The translations under genes and the position numbers were made by a program. This document shows, one piece after another, positions 10,021 to 21,600 of a stretch of DNA of 56,482 bases (within the stretch, counting starts at the first letter, position 1; the number at the start of each line of letters is the position of its first letter). Source of the DNA: Acidobacteriota bacterium. GTDB lineage: Bacteria; Acidobacteriota; CAIWXX01. The DNA is taken from the NCBI GenBank assembly GCA_016191015.1, contig JACPPM010000184.1, positions 1-56,482 of the forward strand, in the 5' to 3' direction. The notes beneath the pieces are model-generated. The model did no database searches, was not told the DNA's origin, and saw only the letters and a list, made by a program, of their open reading frames with translations.

Positions 10021-11076
10021 ATGAGGATTCTCGTTACGGGGAGCAGCGGGCTGATTGGGTCCGAGGCCGTTCGACACTTCGACGCCCTCGGCCACATCAC
10101 CTACGGGATCGACAACAACATGCGCCGGGAGTTTTTCGGCCCCGGCGGAGACACAACCTGGAATCTCCGCGACCTGCTCGCGAATACGGCGCGCTTCGAA
10201 CACCACGATATTGACATCCGCGATCGCCAGGCGGTGCTTCGCTTCTATTCGTCGCACCGTATCGACGCCACGGTCCATTGCGCGGCTCAACCGTCACACG
10301 ATCTCGCTGCATCGATGCCGTTTGTCGATTTCGATGTCAATGCGATGGGCACAATGAATCTGCTCGAATCGGCGCGGCAGCACGCACGCGAGGCGCCGTT
10401 CGTGTTCATGAGCACCAACAAGGTGTACGGCGACGCACCCAATGAGATCCAGCTGGTTGAAATGCCCACGCGGTGGGAATACGCAGACGGGCGTGCCGGC
10501 ATCACCGAGGAGATGCGCATTGACAGCTCGAAGCACAGCCTGTTCGGCGCGTCCAAGGTGGCGGCCGACGTCATGGTGCAGGAGTACGGACGGTATTTCG
10601 GAATGGCCACGGTGTGTTTCCGCGGTGGATGCCTCACGGGGCCGGCCCACAGCGGCGTCGAGCTGCACGGGTTTCTTTCTTACCTGGTAAAGGTGGCCAT
10701 CGATGGGGCCGAGTACAGGATTTACGGGTACAAGGGCAAACAGGTGCGAGACAACATTCACAGCGCCGATGTGGTGAAGGCGTTCGAGCGGTTCATCGAC
10801 GCGCCGCGGCCGGCGGAGATTTACAACCTCGGTGGTGGCAGGGAGAACAGCATTTCGATGATCGAGGCGATCGAGGCGATCGAGGGGATGACTGGCACAC
10901 GGGTACGGACGACCTACGTGGACGCGAACCGGCAGGGGGACCACATCTGCTACATTAGCGATCTGGGCAAGCTCAGGGGCCACTATCCGGGCTGGTCGAT
11001 CACGCGGCCGCTGCGCGGTATCCTGGAGGAAATGGTCCGATCCGGGATTGACAGGCGGACGAGCGGGCGGACATGA
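10021..11076 (+). CDS. NAD-dependent epimerase, CDP-paratose 2-epimerase-like
   Basis: [54 protein letters not shown]. Confidence 0.82.
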   Translation: MRILVTGSSGLIGSEAVRHFDALGHITYGIDNNMRREFFGPGGDTTWNLRDLLANTARFEHHDIDIRDRQAVLRFYSSHRIDATVHCAAQPSHDLAASMPFVDFDVNAMGTMNLLESARQHAREAPFVFMSTNKVYGDAPNEIQLVEMPTRWEYADGRAGITEEMRIDSSKHSLFGASKVAADVMVQEYGRYFGMATVCFRGGCLTGPAHSGVELHGFLSYLVKVAIDGAEYRIYGYKGKQVRDNIHSADVVKAFERFIDAPRPAEIYNLGGGRENSISMIEAIEAIEGMTGTRVRTTYVDANRQGDHICYISDLGKLRGHYPGWSITRPLRGILEEMVRSGIDRRTSGRT

Positions 11077-12179
11077 AAATCCTCGTGACGGGAGGAGCAG
11101 GGTTCATCGGGTCGCACCTCGTCGATGCGCTCGTCGCCAAAGCCCATCAGGTCCGCATCCTGGACAATCTCACCCCTCAGGTGCATCGGAAAGGCGTGCC
11201 GGTCTGGCTCAACAGAAGCGCCGAGTTTGTTCAGGGGGACGTGCGCGACGCCGACGTGCTCGCCCGAGCCCTCATCGGAGTCGACGCCGTCGCGCACCTG
11301 GCGGCGGAAGTCGGCGTCGCACAGTCGAATTATGAGGTGCGGAGGTATGTCGAGGCCAATAGCGGCGGGACAGCGAATCTGCTCGACATCCTCATCAAGA
11401 CCGGCTTGCGTCCCGCTCTGGTCATCCCGGGGTCGATGATCTGCTACGGCGAAGGTCTCTATCGTCGGGCAGATGGCGCTCCGGTCAGACCGCCGATCAG
11501 AACGCGCGAGATGATCGATCGTTACGGATGGGAGCCGGTCTGCCCGGAAAGCCGAGCCGCGCTCGTGCCGGTTCCGACCCCCGAGCACGCGGTCCAGAAC
11601 ATAGGCTCGATCTATGCACTCACGAAATTCGACCAGGAGAAACTGGGTCTGAACCTCGGACGCCTGCACTCGATTCCCGTCACCGTCCTGCGCTTCTTCA
11701 ATGTTTACGGGCCGCGCCAGTCGCTCTCAAACCCCTACACCGGGGTGACGGCGATATTCATGGCCAGGATCAAAAACGCCAGGCCACCGGTTATCTACGA
11801 GGATGGTGGGCAGACGAGAGACTTCGTGTCGGTGCACGACGTCGTGAGGGCGATCATGGCCGCTCTCGTGGATCGGTCGGCGCCAGGCGAGTGTCTCAAC
11901 ATCGGGAGCGGCGTGCCGACCAAGATCGGCGAGCTCGCCCGCATGATGGCCGCCGCGTGCGGCTCGTCGATCGCTCCCGTCGTCACGGGCGAGTTTCGCG
12001 ATGGTGACATCCGGCACTGCTTCGCCGATACCACGCGGGCCTCCGCGGCCCTCGGCTTCCATCCCGCCGTGGAGATCGCACAGGGCCTCGACGAGCTCGT
12101 AGGGTGGGCCGAAACCGAAGAGGCGACGGACATGTATGAGCAGGCTGAGGCCGAGCTGCGGCGCGCCGGCATTCTCTGA
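11073..12179 (+). CDS. NAD-dependent epimerase/dehydratase
   Basis: [43 protein letters not shown]; 4-nt ATGA overlap with upstream gene. Confidence 0.88.
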   Translation: MKILVTGGAGFIGSHLVDALVAKAHQVRILDNLTPQVHRKGVPVWLNRSAEFVQGDVRDADVLARALIGVDAVAHLAAEVGVAQSNYEVRRYVEANSGGTANLLDILIKTGLRPALVIPGSMICYGEGLYRRADGAPVRPPIRTREMIDRYGWEPVCPESRAALVPVPTPEHAVQNIGSIYALTKFDQEKLGLNLGRLHSIPVTVLRFFNVYGPRQSLSNPYTGVTAIFMARIKNARPPVIYEDGGQTRDFVSVHDVVRAIMAALVDRSAPGECLNIGSGVPTKIGELARMMAAACGSSIAPVVTGEFRDGDIRHCFADTTRASAALGFHPAVEIAQGLDELVGWAETEEATDMYEQAEAELRRAGIL

Positions 12180-12183
12180 GACG

Positions 12184-12924
12184 ATGAAGCTCTCGATCCT
12201 GATCCCGGCCCGCAACGAAGAGGGGGCGATCGAGTCGACGGTGAACCGGATCTACGAGACCCTGCGTACTGCGGGCATCGATCACGAGATTGTCGTCATC
12301 AACGATCACAGCACGGACCGAACCGGCGAGGTGCTACGGGACGCCGCATCGCGGATTCCTTCGCTGCGCCCGATCGACAACACAATGCAGCCGGGCTTCG
12401 GGCACGCCGTACGAGCGGGCCTCGATGTGTTTGCAGGCGACGTCGCGATCGTCGTCATGGGCGATGAGTCGGATGACCCCGCCGACATCATCGCGTACTA
12501 CCGCAAATTCACCGACGGGTATGAATGCGTGTTCGGCTCTCGTTTCATGAAGGGCTCCAAGATCCTCAACTACCCGACCCACAAGCTGATCATCAACCGC
12601 ATCGCGAACCGTTTCATCAAGCTCCTTTTCCGGATCCCGCTGAACGACACCACCAACGCCTTCAAAGGATACAAGCGGAACGTCGTCGAGGGCATACAGC
12701 CTCTGATCTCGCCTCACTTCAATCTCACCGTCGAGATGCCCCTGAAGGCGATCATCCGCGGCTATCGCTATGCGGTGATCCCCATCAGCTGGCACGGCCG
12801 TCTGTCTGGTATGTCGAAACTGAGGCTCCAGGAGATGGGAAGCCGATATCTTTTCATCGTCCTCTACCTGTGGCTCGAGAAAATGCTCTCGCGCGGCGAC
12901 TACCGGCGCAAAGACTCGGGATGA
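12184..12924 (+). CDS. glycosyltransferase family 2
   Basis: MKLSILIPARNEEGAIESTVNRIY...VINDHSTDRTGEVL. Confidence 0.9.
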   Translation: MKLSILIPARNEEGAIESTVNRIYETLRTAGIDHEIVVINDHSTDRTGEVLRDAASRIPSLRPIDNTMQPGFGHAVRAGLDVFAGDVAIVVMGDESDDPADIIAYYRKFTDGYECVFGSRFMKGSKILNYPTHKLIINRIANRFIKLLFRIPLNDTTNAFKGYKRNVVEGIQPLISPHFNLTVEMPLKAIIRGYRYAVIPISWHGRLSGMSKLRLQEMGSRYLFIVLYLWLEKMLSRGDYRRKDSG

Positions 12925-12960
12925 TCGACGCCGGGAGACCGCGGCGGCGCCCGCCTGCCC

Positions 12961-13449
12961 CTACTTCACTTCGATGGGCCGGCGTGACGTCCGCGGGGCT
13001 TCGACGTGCGGCCGCGCCTCGCCTCTGCGACAATCCTTGCAGACACCATAGATCTGAAGGCTGTGGCTCTCAGGCGCGAAGGCGATCGACGCTGCGGCGC
13101 GTTCCTGCAGCGACTCGATCTCCTGGCAGATAAACTCGAACGTCTGGCCGCACCGCGTGCAGACCATGTGATCGTGATGAGGGCGCCGGAGATGGTGTTC
13201 GTACCGCATTCGACCGTCCTTGAGGTCGACCTGTCGGGCGACCCCGCTGTCACAAAACAGCTTCAGCGCACGGTAGACGGTCGACCGGCCGATCTCAGGA
13301 TGCTCGCGGTGCACAAGGTCATACAGATCTTCGGCGCTGATGTGGGAGCTGGACCGGAGAAAATACTCGAGCACGACGTCGCGCTTTCGCGAACGCTTCC
13401 GGCGGCTGTCCTGCAAGTATCTGTCCAAAACCTTCCGTTCGGCCTTCAC
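12961..13449 (-). CDS. Fur-family transcriptional regulator
   Basis: HISAEDLYDLVHREHPEIGRSTVYRALKLF; HHDHMVCTRCGQTFEF; CKDC. Confidence 0.92.
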   Translation of the reverse strand: MKAERKVLDRYLQDSRRKRSRKRDVVLEYFLRSSSHISAEDLYDLVHREHPEIGRSTVYRALKLFCDSGVARQVDLKDGRMRYEHHLRRPHHDHMVCTRCGQTFEFICQEIESLQERAAASIAFAPESHSLQIYGVCKDCRRGEARPHVEAPRTSRRPIEVK

Positions 13450-13559
13450 ATATCCTCCAGACGCCGATTATATGCGAGAAAGACCGGTGGAGGTCCAGTG
13501 CCTGACTTGTCGCTGCGCCGACCGATGAAGTAAGCTGGTTCTGACTGCGGAGGGATGAG

Positions 13560-14537
13560 ATGCGGGCGCGAATGATTCCGTTGGGTGGCCTGTGGGTCGC
13601 CGCATTTCTATTCGTTGCCTCGGCTGGCACGCGGGTACAGGGGGACATGGATCCGATGCAATCAGGCACGGAGTCGAGCGCAGAATGGGACTCCACAGCG
13701 GATGGTGAATTCGGTGCCGCTGCCGCCGCGGGGTGCCCGAGCTGTGACAAGGGATATCAATCGCTGCCGTCCGACGGGAGGGTATGGGATATCGTGGCGT
13801 GGATGAAGCACGCGTACCCGGGAGCGGCGACGAGCCACCTCACGCAGGCTCGCGGCTTCGGAAACGAGGGTTTCCTGGATTTTCATCTGGTCGACGGCGG
13901 GAAACGGATTTTTTTCGCAAAGGCCGCTGAGCTCAAAACCCGCATCACACGAAGCCTCGAGCAGTTTCATTTCGACGATGAATGGGTCTACATCGATTTC
14001 GAGTGGACGGACGGGAGTGAGAGCGCACCGACGCCCTGGTATCGCGAGTTCACGAAGAGAGATCTGGGGCCGTACGTCGGCAAGTGGGCGCTGCGCGGCG
14101 CCAGAACAGGCGAGCCCTTCGAGATTCATTCGCGTTTTCGCAACTGTCCCGACACCGCGAGGCACAAGTTCGCCGCAACCAATACGATCCTCGGGCCGGT
14201 CCATGCTCCGTATACTCGCTGTATCATGGATGTCCGGAGTGGCGCGACCAAGCCGGTCAAGGCTTTGGTGCTGGAGTCGGTTTCGGGCAAGCCGGGCGGG
14301 CGACAATTTCGGGAGTGGTATTGGTACGGCAAGTCCGAGGACGGCACCGAGACGTATGGGCTCATTCGATGGGACTACTACGAGCGCAGCGGCCCGACCG
14401 AGCCTTGGAGGCTGATGAACGGTGGATGCCAGCTCAACAAGATCGTCGGAGGCGACGCGTGCATCCCCTGGGCCGTGATCAACGTCATCAACCAGACCCG
14501 CGGGTGCGTGACCCTCGGACCAGCCACATGCCCCTGA
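13560..14537 (+). CDS. secreted protein, unknown function
   Basis: N-terminal signal-like segment and long ORF; no family recognised. Confidence 0.6.
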   Translation: MRARMIPLGGLWVAAFLFVASAGTRVQGDMDPMQSGTESSAEWDSTADGEFGAAAAAGCPSCDKGYQSLPSDGRVWDIVAWMKHAYPGAATSHLTQARGFGNEGFLDFHLVDGGKRIFFAKAAELKTRITRSLEQFHFDDEWVYIDFEWTDGSESAPTPWYREFTKRDLGPYVGKWALRGARTGEPFEIHSRFRNCPDTARHKFAATNTILGPVHAPYTRCIMDVRSGATKPVKALVLESVSGKPGGRQFREWYWYGKSEDGTETYGLIRWDYYERSGPTEPWRLMNGGCQLNKIVGGDACIPWAVINVINQTRGCVTLGPATCP

Positions 14538-14567
14538 TCGCCGCCCGTCAGGCGGCCTGACCCCGCC

Positions 14568-15635
14568 GTGCCGCGTCAGTGCCAACGGTACGCTCGTGCG
14601 GCAGCGTTCGCCCTGTCGCTCCTCTGCCTCGGAGTCCCGGCCCGATACGCACGCAGTGACCCGGACAGCACCCTGCCCCCGGAAGGGCCTCGCGACGCTC
14701 TGGTCTGGTCAGCCGTTAACGACGGCATCCCGACCACGGCCTGGATCCGAGCCACGCCCAAGGGCTACGAAGTGCTCAGCACACGGGAGGCGCTCGTCCT
14801 CTCCGTGGGCGGAAACCTTTCGGTTGTTCACGTTCGCACAGCGAAGGCCCCGTTGTGCGACTGCGATAAGTGGCAGGAGGCGGGTTTCCTCGAAGGTCCA
14901 TGCCCTCCTGCAGGCGAGACCGGCTCCATCCAGACTCTCGTCGCAGAGAGCCTCCCTGCCGGTAAACCGGCCACGGTTTCACCCCGAACACCGGGTCCGG
15001 ATGAAAACGAGGCGACGGCATGGCAGTCGCTGGAAGATCAGGTGACGGTGCAGTCGTCGGTCGGGCCGTATCTCTTCGTCGTGCGATCGAGCTCGAGCAG
15101 CGAGTGCGGGGCGATCGACCGAACATGGCGATCATCGTTCCAGGTTTGGACCCTGGAGACCTCTCGGAACGTGGACATCCTGACTCCAGCCGAGCGTGGA
15201 GCGCTCAACGCCGCGGCTAGACCCGTGGCATTCTCGAGGATGGAAAAGGAAAGACTCCTGACAGATTCCGCCGCCGATCTCTCGATGTCTGCGATCCTCA
15301 CCCGTTACGATCCCAAAGCCGGGTTGATCGTGCAGTATCAGTTCACGGCGCCCGCCTGCTATGCCTGCTCTGACGAATGGGGATCCTATTCAGTCTCAGC
15401 ATTGGTGACGGCCGAGAAACTTCCCGATAGTTTGCGCCCCTACGCAGAATGGCCGGCATTCGTGCAGGCATACGCCAAGAGCCGCAAGGATCACACGGCT
15501 CGCGGCTGGACGATCGTCGGCGGAACGCCCGAAGAAATCGAACGAGTGCTGAGCCAGTTCAAACGGATCCCGGAGTCTGGCTCCTCAGAAATCCCAAAAT
15601 CCAAGGTCCAAAGTCCACGGTCCCCGAACAATTGA
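14568..15635 (+). CDS. secreted protein, unknown function
   Basis: GTG-start ORF with N-terminal hydrophobic segment, directly downstream of the previous secreted ORF. Confidence 0.55.
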   Translation: MPRQCQRYARAAAFALSLLCLGVPARYARSDPDSTLPPEGPRDALVWSAVNDGIPTTAWIRATPKGYEVLSTREALVLSVGGNLSVVHVRTAKAPLCDCDKWQEAGFLEGPCPPAGETGSIQTLVAESLPAGKPATVSPRTPGPDENEATAWQSLEDQVTVQSSVGPYLFVVRSSSSSECGAIDRTWRSSFQVWTLETSRNVDILTPAERGALNAAARPVAFSRMEKERLLTDSAADLSMSAILTRYDPKAGLIVQYQFTAPACYACSDEWGSYSVSALVTAEKLPDSLRPYAEWPAFVQAYAKSRKDHTARGWTIVGGTPEEIERVLSQFKRIPESGSSEIPKSKVQSPRSPNN

Positions 15636-15674
15636 CGACGGCACCGGGGGCGACCCTTGGTCGCTCGATCCTTG

Positions 15675-16472
15675 CTACTCTCCGCCCTCCCTGTTCAGAT
15701 TCTGGAGTGTGAAGCGGTCCGCTGGTTGTGGCTTGTCGAATGCGATGCCTTTGAGCAACACCGTGGTGCGGCTGCCCTTCCTCAGGTCGAGCATCTCCAT
15801 CTTGCGAGCCACCCAACGGCCGTCGATCTGCTGAATGTCGGAGAAAACGAGGCGCTTGGCGGGATCTTTCTCGCCTTTGCGAAACGCTTCCCCGCGCACC
15901 ATGAACAGGATGTCCTTCCTGATCGTGAGGATCCTCCTCTCATACGCAGATCTCTCTTTCGGTCTGGCTTCGATCACCAGGCAGGGCTGGCCATCGAGGG
16001 TGATGTCGGCCAGCTGCGCGACTTCGTATTTCGTGTGATCGAATTCCTCCATGTCCTCATAGCTGAAGTCGGTTCCGACAAACGATGATTCGCGATCCTG
16101 CGACGCGATGCGGCGCTCGCGCTTCATCGAAGGCAGGTACAGCCACTGGTCAGGCGTGCCGGCGGGGCGGCCGACCGAGAGAAACCCAACGCCCCGAACT
16201 TCGGGCGGATCCGTGAAGCGGATCAGCTGCTTCGCGTCCCCGGCGAACCCCACGCGAAAACTCCGCCACCCCTTCCTCCGCTCCTTGCCCTCCTTCGAAA
16301 CGACCACCAGATCACCCGTGTACTCCTGGGTTTTCGTTCTGTGGCGGCTCTCCATCTCTCCGAGGATCTTCCGTGCCTCGTCCGCCGCGCACACACCGGC
16401 GCACAACGCGAATACCAACATCACTACGCCGCGGAGTATCACCGGCTTCATCCCTGCCTCCAATTGATTCAT
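15675..16472 (-). CDS. outer membrane lipoprotein-sorting protein
   Basis: MESRHRTKTQEYTGDLVVVSKEGKERRKGWRSFRVG...GVGFLSVGRP...RRIASQDRESSFVGTDFSYEDME. Confidence 0.85.
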   Translation of the reverse strand: MNQLEAGMKPVILRGVVMLVFALCAGVCAADEARKILGEMESRHRTKTQEYTGDLVVVSKEGKERRKGWRSFRVGFAGDAKQLIRFTDPPEVRGVGFLSVGRPAGTPDQWLYLPSMKRERRIASQDRESSFVGTDFSYEDMEEFDHTKYEVAQLADITLDGQPCLVIEARPKERSAYERRILTIRKDILFMVRGEAFRKGEKDPAKRLVFSDIQQIDGRWVARKMEMLDLRKGSRTTVLLKGIAFDKPQPADRFTLQNLNREGGE

Positions 16473-17143
16473 CGACGTTCGTCTCCTTCAATCCTGCCGT
16501 CGCGGAGCCGAATCACGCGTTCGCACGCTGCCGCAGCCATCTGGTCGTGAGTGACCATCACGATCGTGGTCCGGCGACCGTTGTGAATCATCTTCAGCAG
16601 CGCAAGGATCTCGTCGCCGCGAGCCGAATCGAGGTTGCCGGTGGGTTCGTCGGCGAGGAGCAACCGCGGATCGGTGACGATGGCACGCGCGATGGCCACG
16701 CGTTGCCGCTCTCCCCCCGACAGCTCATCGGGCAAGTGCCCGGCCCGATCGGAAAGCCCGACGTCGGCCAGCACCCGTCCGACACGCCGATCGATCTCGC
16801 CACGGGCCACCTTGGCCAGGTGCAACGGCAGGGCCACGTTCTGCAATGCTGTGAGGGTCGGCATCAGGTGAAACGCCTGGAACACGTAAGAGACGTGTGA
16901 CCGGCGGAACAGAGACCGCCCTTCTTCGTTCTCCTTCGATAGATCCCTCCCGTCCACGAGCACCGAGCCGGACGTGGGAAGATCGAGACCACCCATCAGA
17001 TTCAGAAGCGTCGACTTCCCCGACCCCGATGGCCCCATGATCGCCGCCATCTCACCATCGCCGATCTCAAGGTTGATCCCTTGCAGAACTGTGAGTCTCG
17101 TCTTCCCGTCGAAAACCTTCGTTACCTCGGTCAGCGTCACCAT
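16469..17143 (-). CDS. ABC transporter ATP-binding protein (LolD/MacB type)
   Basis: Walker [42 protein letters not shown] overlap with downstream gene. Confidence 0.93.
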   Translation of the reverse strand: MVTLTEVTKVFDGKTRLTVLQGINLEIGDGEMAAIMGPSGSGKSTLLNLMGGLDLPTSGSVLVDGRDLSKENEEGRSLFRRSHVSYVFQAFHLMPTLTALQNVALPLHLAKVARGEIDRRVGRVLADVGLSDRAGHLPDELSGGERQRVAIARAIVTDPRLLLADEPTGNLDSARGDEILALLKMIHNGRRTTIVMVTHDQMAAAACERVIRLRDGRIEGDERR

Positions 17144-17160
17144 CGGCCACTCTCCGTCGA

Positions 17161-17280
17161 GTTTAAGGTTTAAAGTTTCAAGTTTAAGGTTACCGGACCG
17201 CGCTCGGCGTCAAAATCCACTTATTATCCCGATCCCCCCCTCCCGCGAACTTTAAACTTTGAACCTTAAACTTGAAACCT
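17161..17280. repeat. inverted pair of gtttaaagtttcaag-type short-word repeats
   Basis: 17161-17192 gtttaaggtttaaagtttcaagtttaaggtta; 17248-17280 aactttaaactttgaaccttaaacttgaaacct. Confidence 0.8.
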
Positions 17281-18278
17281 CATGGTAGCCTGGCAAACCA
17301 CTCCCGCAGGATCCCCTCGGCCGGCTTGCCGCGCGGCGTATAGTCTCGATCGTTGACTCCGCCTTCACCCCACCAATTGTAAAGGAACAGCCCTTTCAGA
17401 AACGGGACATTATCCCAGCTCTCGAAGAACGCCCGATAGCAGAGAGCCTGCTCATCCACATCTGCTGGATGATCGGTCGTGTAATCCCACGGGCTGCGGC
17501 TGCAACCATCGACCGACGGATAGCCGATCTCGGTGAAAAGGAGCGGCTTCTTGTACCGCTGCTGCCACTCGGCGTACTTCTCTTTGATCCGTTGCCAGTT
17601 GTAAAGCAGCTCCTGCTTGTTCGGACGATTCGACCGTGCCAGCTCGAAGTACCCGTTGGAACCCAGGTAGTCGAGCTTCTCGAGCCATGGTTCCTTCGAG
17701 AGCCGGTCCCAATTGGAAGAGTACGTGAGCTTGCCGCGGTACCGCTGGCGAACCCGGGAGATCAAATCCAGCCAGAGGTCGCGCTGTTTTTCGGATGTGA
17801 GCTGCTCGCAGCCAACCAGGAGCAGCTCGATGCCGCACCTCTCGGCGAGGTCGGCGTAGCCGAGCATGACGCGGCCGTACGAGTCGAACCAGCGCTGCCA
17901 GCTCGGGGGTTCGATCGTTCCACGCCATCTCCCGGGCCTCACGTCTACAATGTAAATGATCGGGAACAGAAACACGGACATCCCGCGAGCATGCGCGGCC
18001 GCCGCCACCCGCGCGATCGTGTCGTTGGACGGCGTGGCCGGCGATAGGTAGACGCCATCCGAGTAGATGTTGTCCTGATGGATACTGATGACCAGAGAGA
18101 TGTAGTTGGCGCCGAGCGCCTTGATCTGCTCGATCTCACGCTCGTACGCATAATTGCGGTCAGGTGAAAAGAGACCCAGGGCGACCCCCTTGATGAATGC
18201 GGGCTCTTCCGCGGCACTGACCCATCCTCCGATGAACTGCACGGCGAACGCCAACAGCAGTAACAACCGTCTGATCAC
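17280..18278 (-). CDS. secreted TIM-barrel glycoside hydrolase (GH113-like)
   Basis: KGVALGLFSPDRNYAYEREIEQIKALGANYISLVI...LLFTEIGYPSVDG...LKGLFLYNWWGEGG; GTG start before IRRLLLLLAFAVQFI. Confidence 0.7.
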   Translation of the reverse strand: MIRRLLLLLAFAVQFIGGWVSAAEEPAFIKGVALGLFSPDRNYAYEREIEQIKALGANYISLVISIHQDNIYSDGVYLSPATPSNDTIARVAAAAHARGMSVFLFPIIYIVDVRPGRWRGTIEPPSWQRWFDSYGRVMLGYADLAERCGIELLLVGCEQLTSEKQRDLWLDLISRVRQRYRGKLTYSSNWDRLSKEPWLEKLDYLGSNGYFELARSNRPNKQELLYNWQRIKEKYAEWQQRYKKPLLFTEIGYPSVDGCSRSPWDYTTDHPADVDEQALCYRAFFESWDNVPFLKGLFLYNWWGEGGVNDRDYTPRGKPAEGILREWFARLP

Positions 18279-18336
18279 AGCGCGGAAACTTACCACGAAT
18301 GAGCACGACGGACCAGACGGCGGGGGGGGGCGGCTG

Positions 18337-18420
18337 CAGGGCTGCGGCAAAGTCGAGGCGCCGACTCGGGCGAGGCCGTTCCGTGCGGAACCGCAGATGG
18401 CGCAGATTTCCGCGCAGATT
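18337..18420 (-). repeat. 84-bp dispersed intergenic repeat, copy 3
   Basis: cagggctgcggcaaagtcgaggcgccgactcgggcgagg...cgcgcagatt. Confidence 0.92.
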
Positions 18421-18694
18421 GACCCGCAATGACCCCTACGCAAACCCGCCTCATCAACACCTCCAACAGTACATTCAGTTTCGCAGGCGCGATGCTAGCA
18501 CGGCGTCTCGGGGATTCTACAATCTGTCGAACCTCGCATCGGGTCGAAAACGGCGTTCGGGACGGGGATAGGCCTCCTCGACGACCGATTCGGTCAAACG
18601 CGCCACGCATCTTCCGGATCCGCGACACCCGCCTGCGTGTGGTCGTGCCCCCGCAACCGGCCGAACCGGCGCTGATGTCGGGTCTTGTCGTTTT

Positions 18695-21600
18695 TCATTC
18701 CCCTGCTGCCCCGCCTTCGACCTTCGCGAAGCCGCAGCCGTTGGATTGATCGTTATTCGACCATGTAGCGGAATCCGAATCGATGACGAAGTAGGTGCCG
18801 GCCGGGATCACGACCCCCGGCGTCACCCTCCAATAGACATCGGGTGCGCCACCTTGCCCGCCGTAGGTCTTGACGGGCCATGGACCGTGGATCGTCCCGT
18901 CGGTACGTTTGAGCCCAATCGTCCCGCCGCGGGCTCCATGTCCGCTGTTCCAATGGTAGGTCTCGATTTGGGTGATCAGGTGCGGCCGACTCAGGCTGAA
19001 AGACAGGCTGCACCGCGCGTCGCCCCGCACGCCGCCGCCGTTGTAGTTGTCGGCGATTGAGGCCGACGTTCCTGCGGTCGAGGCCGGCTTCTCAACAACA
19101 GGGGGCTCCTTCCGCGACGTTTGCTCGGGCACGAAATCGTCGATCCACTGGTAGATATAGTACTGGTGCCAGGATTCCGAGCAGAGCTTGATCTGTATTC
19201 TCCCGGCCTCTTTCGAGCCCAAGGCGCCGAAGCCCGGGACGACGGCTTCGCCCGTCCCCACGCCTCCCGCCTTGCCATAGCCGGCTGCATAGTATTCGGT
19301 GAGGCGGATGAAACCCGGGCCCACCCCGCCGCACCCGACGGCGACATAGTCGATGTAGGCGGTCAGAGAGACGGCGATCCCCCGGGCCGTGCGGACGACC
19401 TTGGGCGTGAGTGTCGAGTCGATGTGGAGCTTTTCTCCGGGGACGAGGATCTCCGGCGGCGGAGTCCACTTGACCAGGACCGTCACGATACCATCCTCGC
19501 CGCACACGCTCCGCGTATTGACTGTGAGGTTCCCCTCGCCTCCAAGGACTTCGCTCGGGTAGCACTGGTGAGTGCTCGGGGTTTTCCCAAGTTTTCGTTC
19601 GACGAGGCGCCAGTAGCCCTTCTTTCCGGAACGAGGTGGCGTCCCACCTCCCGCACCGGATGTCACAACGGCAGGCGGCGCAGGAGGTTCAATCGTCGCC
19701 GGACGGATGGCCACGTCTCGGGATCGCATGTCCTGTGCATCGCTGATCGCCTTGTCCGCCCAGCGGAGGTCCTCGGGGAAGAGCTCCCGCTGCTTGAGGG
19801 TACTGAGCATCGCAATGGCGCTGTCCCACTGCCTTGCGGCGTAGAACGATGCGTACCGCTTCCGCGCATCGTCGACCGCCACCTGATAGAACATGAGCGC
19901 ACTCTCGTAGCGATTGATCACGCCTTGGGCCAAAGCGCTGACGGGCGGCGGAAGCTGGCCCTCATAGACCCGGATCTCATCGATCTTCTTCGATGCCGAC
20001 CAGACCAGGGTGCGATCGAGAAACGCCGCGGCCTCGGTGACGAGCCGCTGGACGGTCCGCCACCGCTCGGCGTATACCGGCGCGTTGCTGACGCCTCGCG
20101 CCGCTTCCATGTCGTGGACGCCGACCAGCGCGGGAATGCCAAACAACTCCCGCGCCGTGTCGAAATCGCGCCGCGCCTCAGCCTCCTTCGCCGCCTGCTT
20201 GGCCTTGGCGGCAAGCTCGTTGGCTATCACGATGGCGGCACGTTGATCGATCTTCGACAATTCCGTGACGACACTGGCCGCCTCGGCAGAGCTCCCCGCG
20301 GCGATCAGCCGCTCGGCCTCGCCGGTCTTCTCCTCGATCAGCGTCTTCATCTGGGCATCACGAATGTCGGCCGCGGAGATCGTCACGTCGAACCTGGCCG
20401 ACCCCCGACCCAATTCGAATCCGTATCTCGAATCCTCGACCTTGACCGTGACCTCGCACGAACCGGCGTCGCTCCGCGAGAAAGTCGCCTCGCTCCCGGC
20501 CCCTCCACCCACGATCGAGCATCCCGTCGGCATCCAGACGTACCGGAATGCAGTCCGCGGCTCGGGAGACACGCTGGCCAGCATCGCGACGTTTGCTCCG
20601 GCCGCGATCGCGCCCCCTGGGCCGAGGACTGACACCCTCACCTCGCGCGGCCTCGCCGTGATCGAAGCCGTCTTCGTTCCGATGTCCTCGCCGCTTCCTG
20701 CAATCCTTGCATCGACCGTGACACTCACGGCCCTCGCATCCGCCGGCACGAAAACGAGGTCGGCGGAATCCTGCGACTCGCTGACGGTTCGCCCGTTGGT
20801 GCCGAGCTGCCACCGAAAATCGACCGCTGTGCCGGCCCCGAGACCGGGGACCGAGGCGCGAGCGCGGACCTCGTCGCCGACATACGGGGAGGCGGGGCTG
20901 AATCCGATCTGGACCTCCGGCGCCGACACCGGGATCTCGAGGCGGTCGGATTCAGCGACCGTTCTCAGCGTGCCCGCGCGTTGCTCCAGGACGCTCACCC
21001 ACACCGCCGTCGTCCCGGGCTTCGTGAAGCGCACCGTTGTCGTGAGACTCGCGCTTTCTTGGGGCGTAAACGGGTGCTCCTCGAGCGGCTCCCAGCGCAA
21101 TGTGAAGCTTCCCGCGAGAGGCGCGCCTGCCCACATGACGCGGGCCTCGAGCTGCACGGGTCCGCCGATCGTCACGGCCGGCCCGGGTGGCGAGACGCGC
21201 GCGATCGACACCGTGGGCCTGATCACGTCGAATTCGGCCGTCACCGGCCCGAGGGTCACGGTGCTGAGACGGGCCGTGACCGCAACCATGTTCTTCCCCA
21301 GGGTCGTAGCGATGTAGGTTGCTGCGTTGCCCGTGCCGCTCGCGCCTGTCCACGCGAAGGTCGGCGTGCCGTCATCGGGGCGGAGGTTGTCGATCACGGC
21401 TTCGAGGGCTACCTCCTCGCCGGGCCGCAGCTTCCGCTTCTCGGGCGAGAGAACGAGCCTGAGACTCGGCGCCGCGGCGTCGGGTGGCCTCCCTTTGTAC
21501 GGAGTCCGGACGAAGTTGGGGACGGCGGAGATAGTGAGACCGGCGAGGATCCCTTTGCCCTCCGCTTCGATCGCCTTGGTCTGCGCTTCCACCCAGGCTC

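Noticed and set aside
17280-18443. Full 387-aa frame of the glycoside hydrolase including the N-terminal CGSICAEICAICGSARNGLARVGAS segment
   Set aside because: That segment is the translated 84-bp intergenic repeat; the GTG at 18278 directly before the signal peptide is the likely start.
19121-20632. 503-aa plus-strand ORF
   Set aside because: Antisense of the giant secreted protein; Arg/Asp/Gly-rich composition typical of shadow frames.
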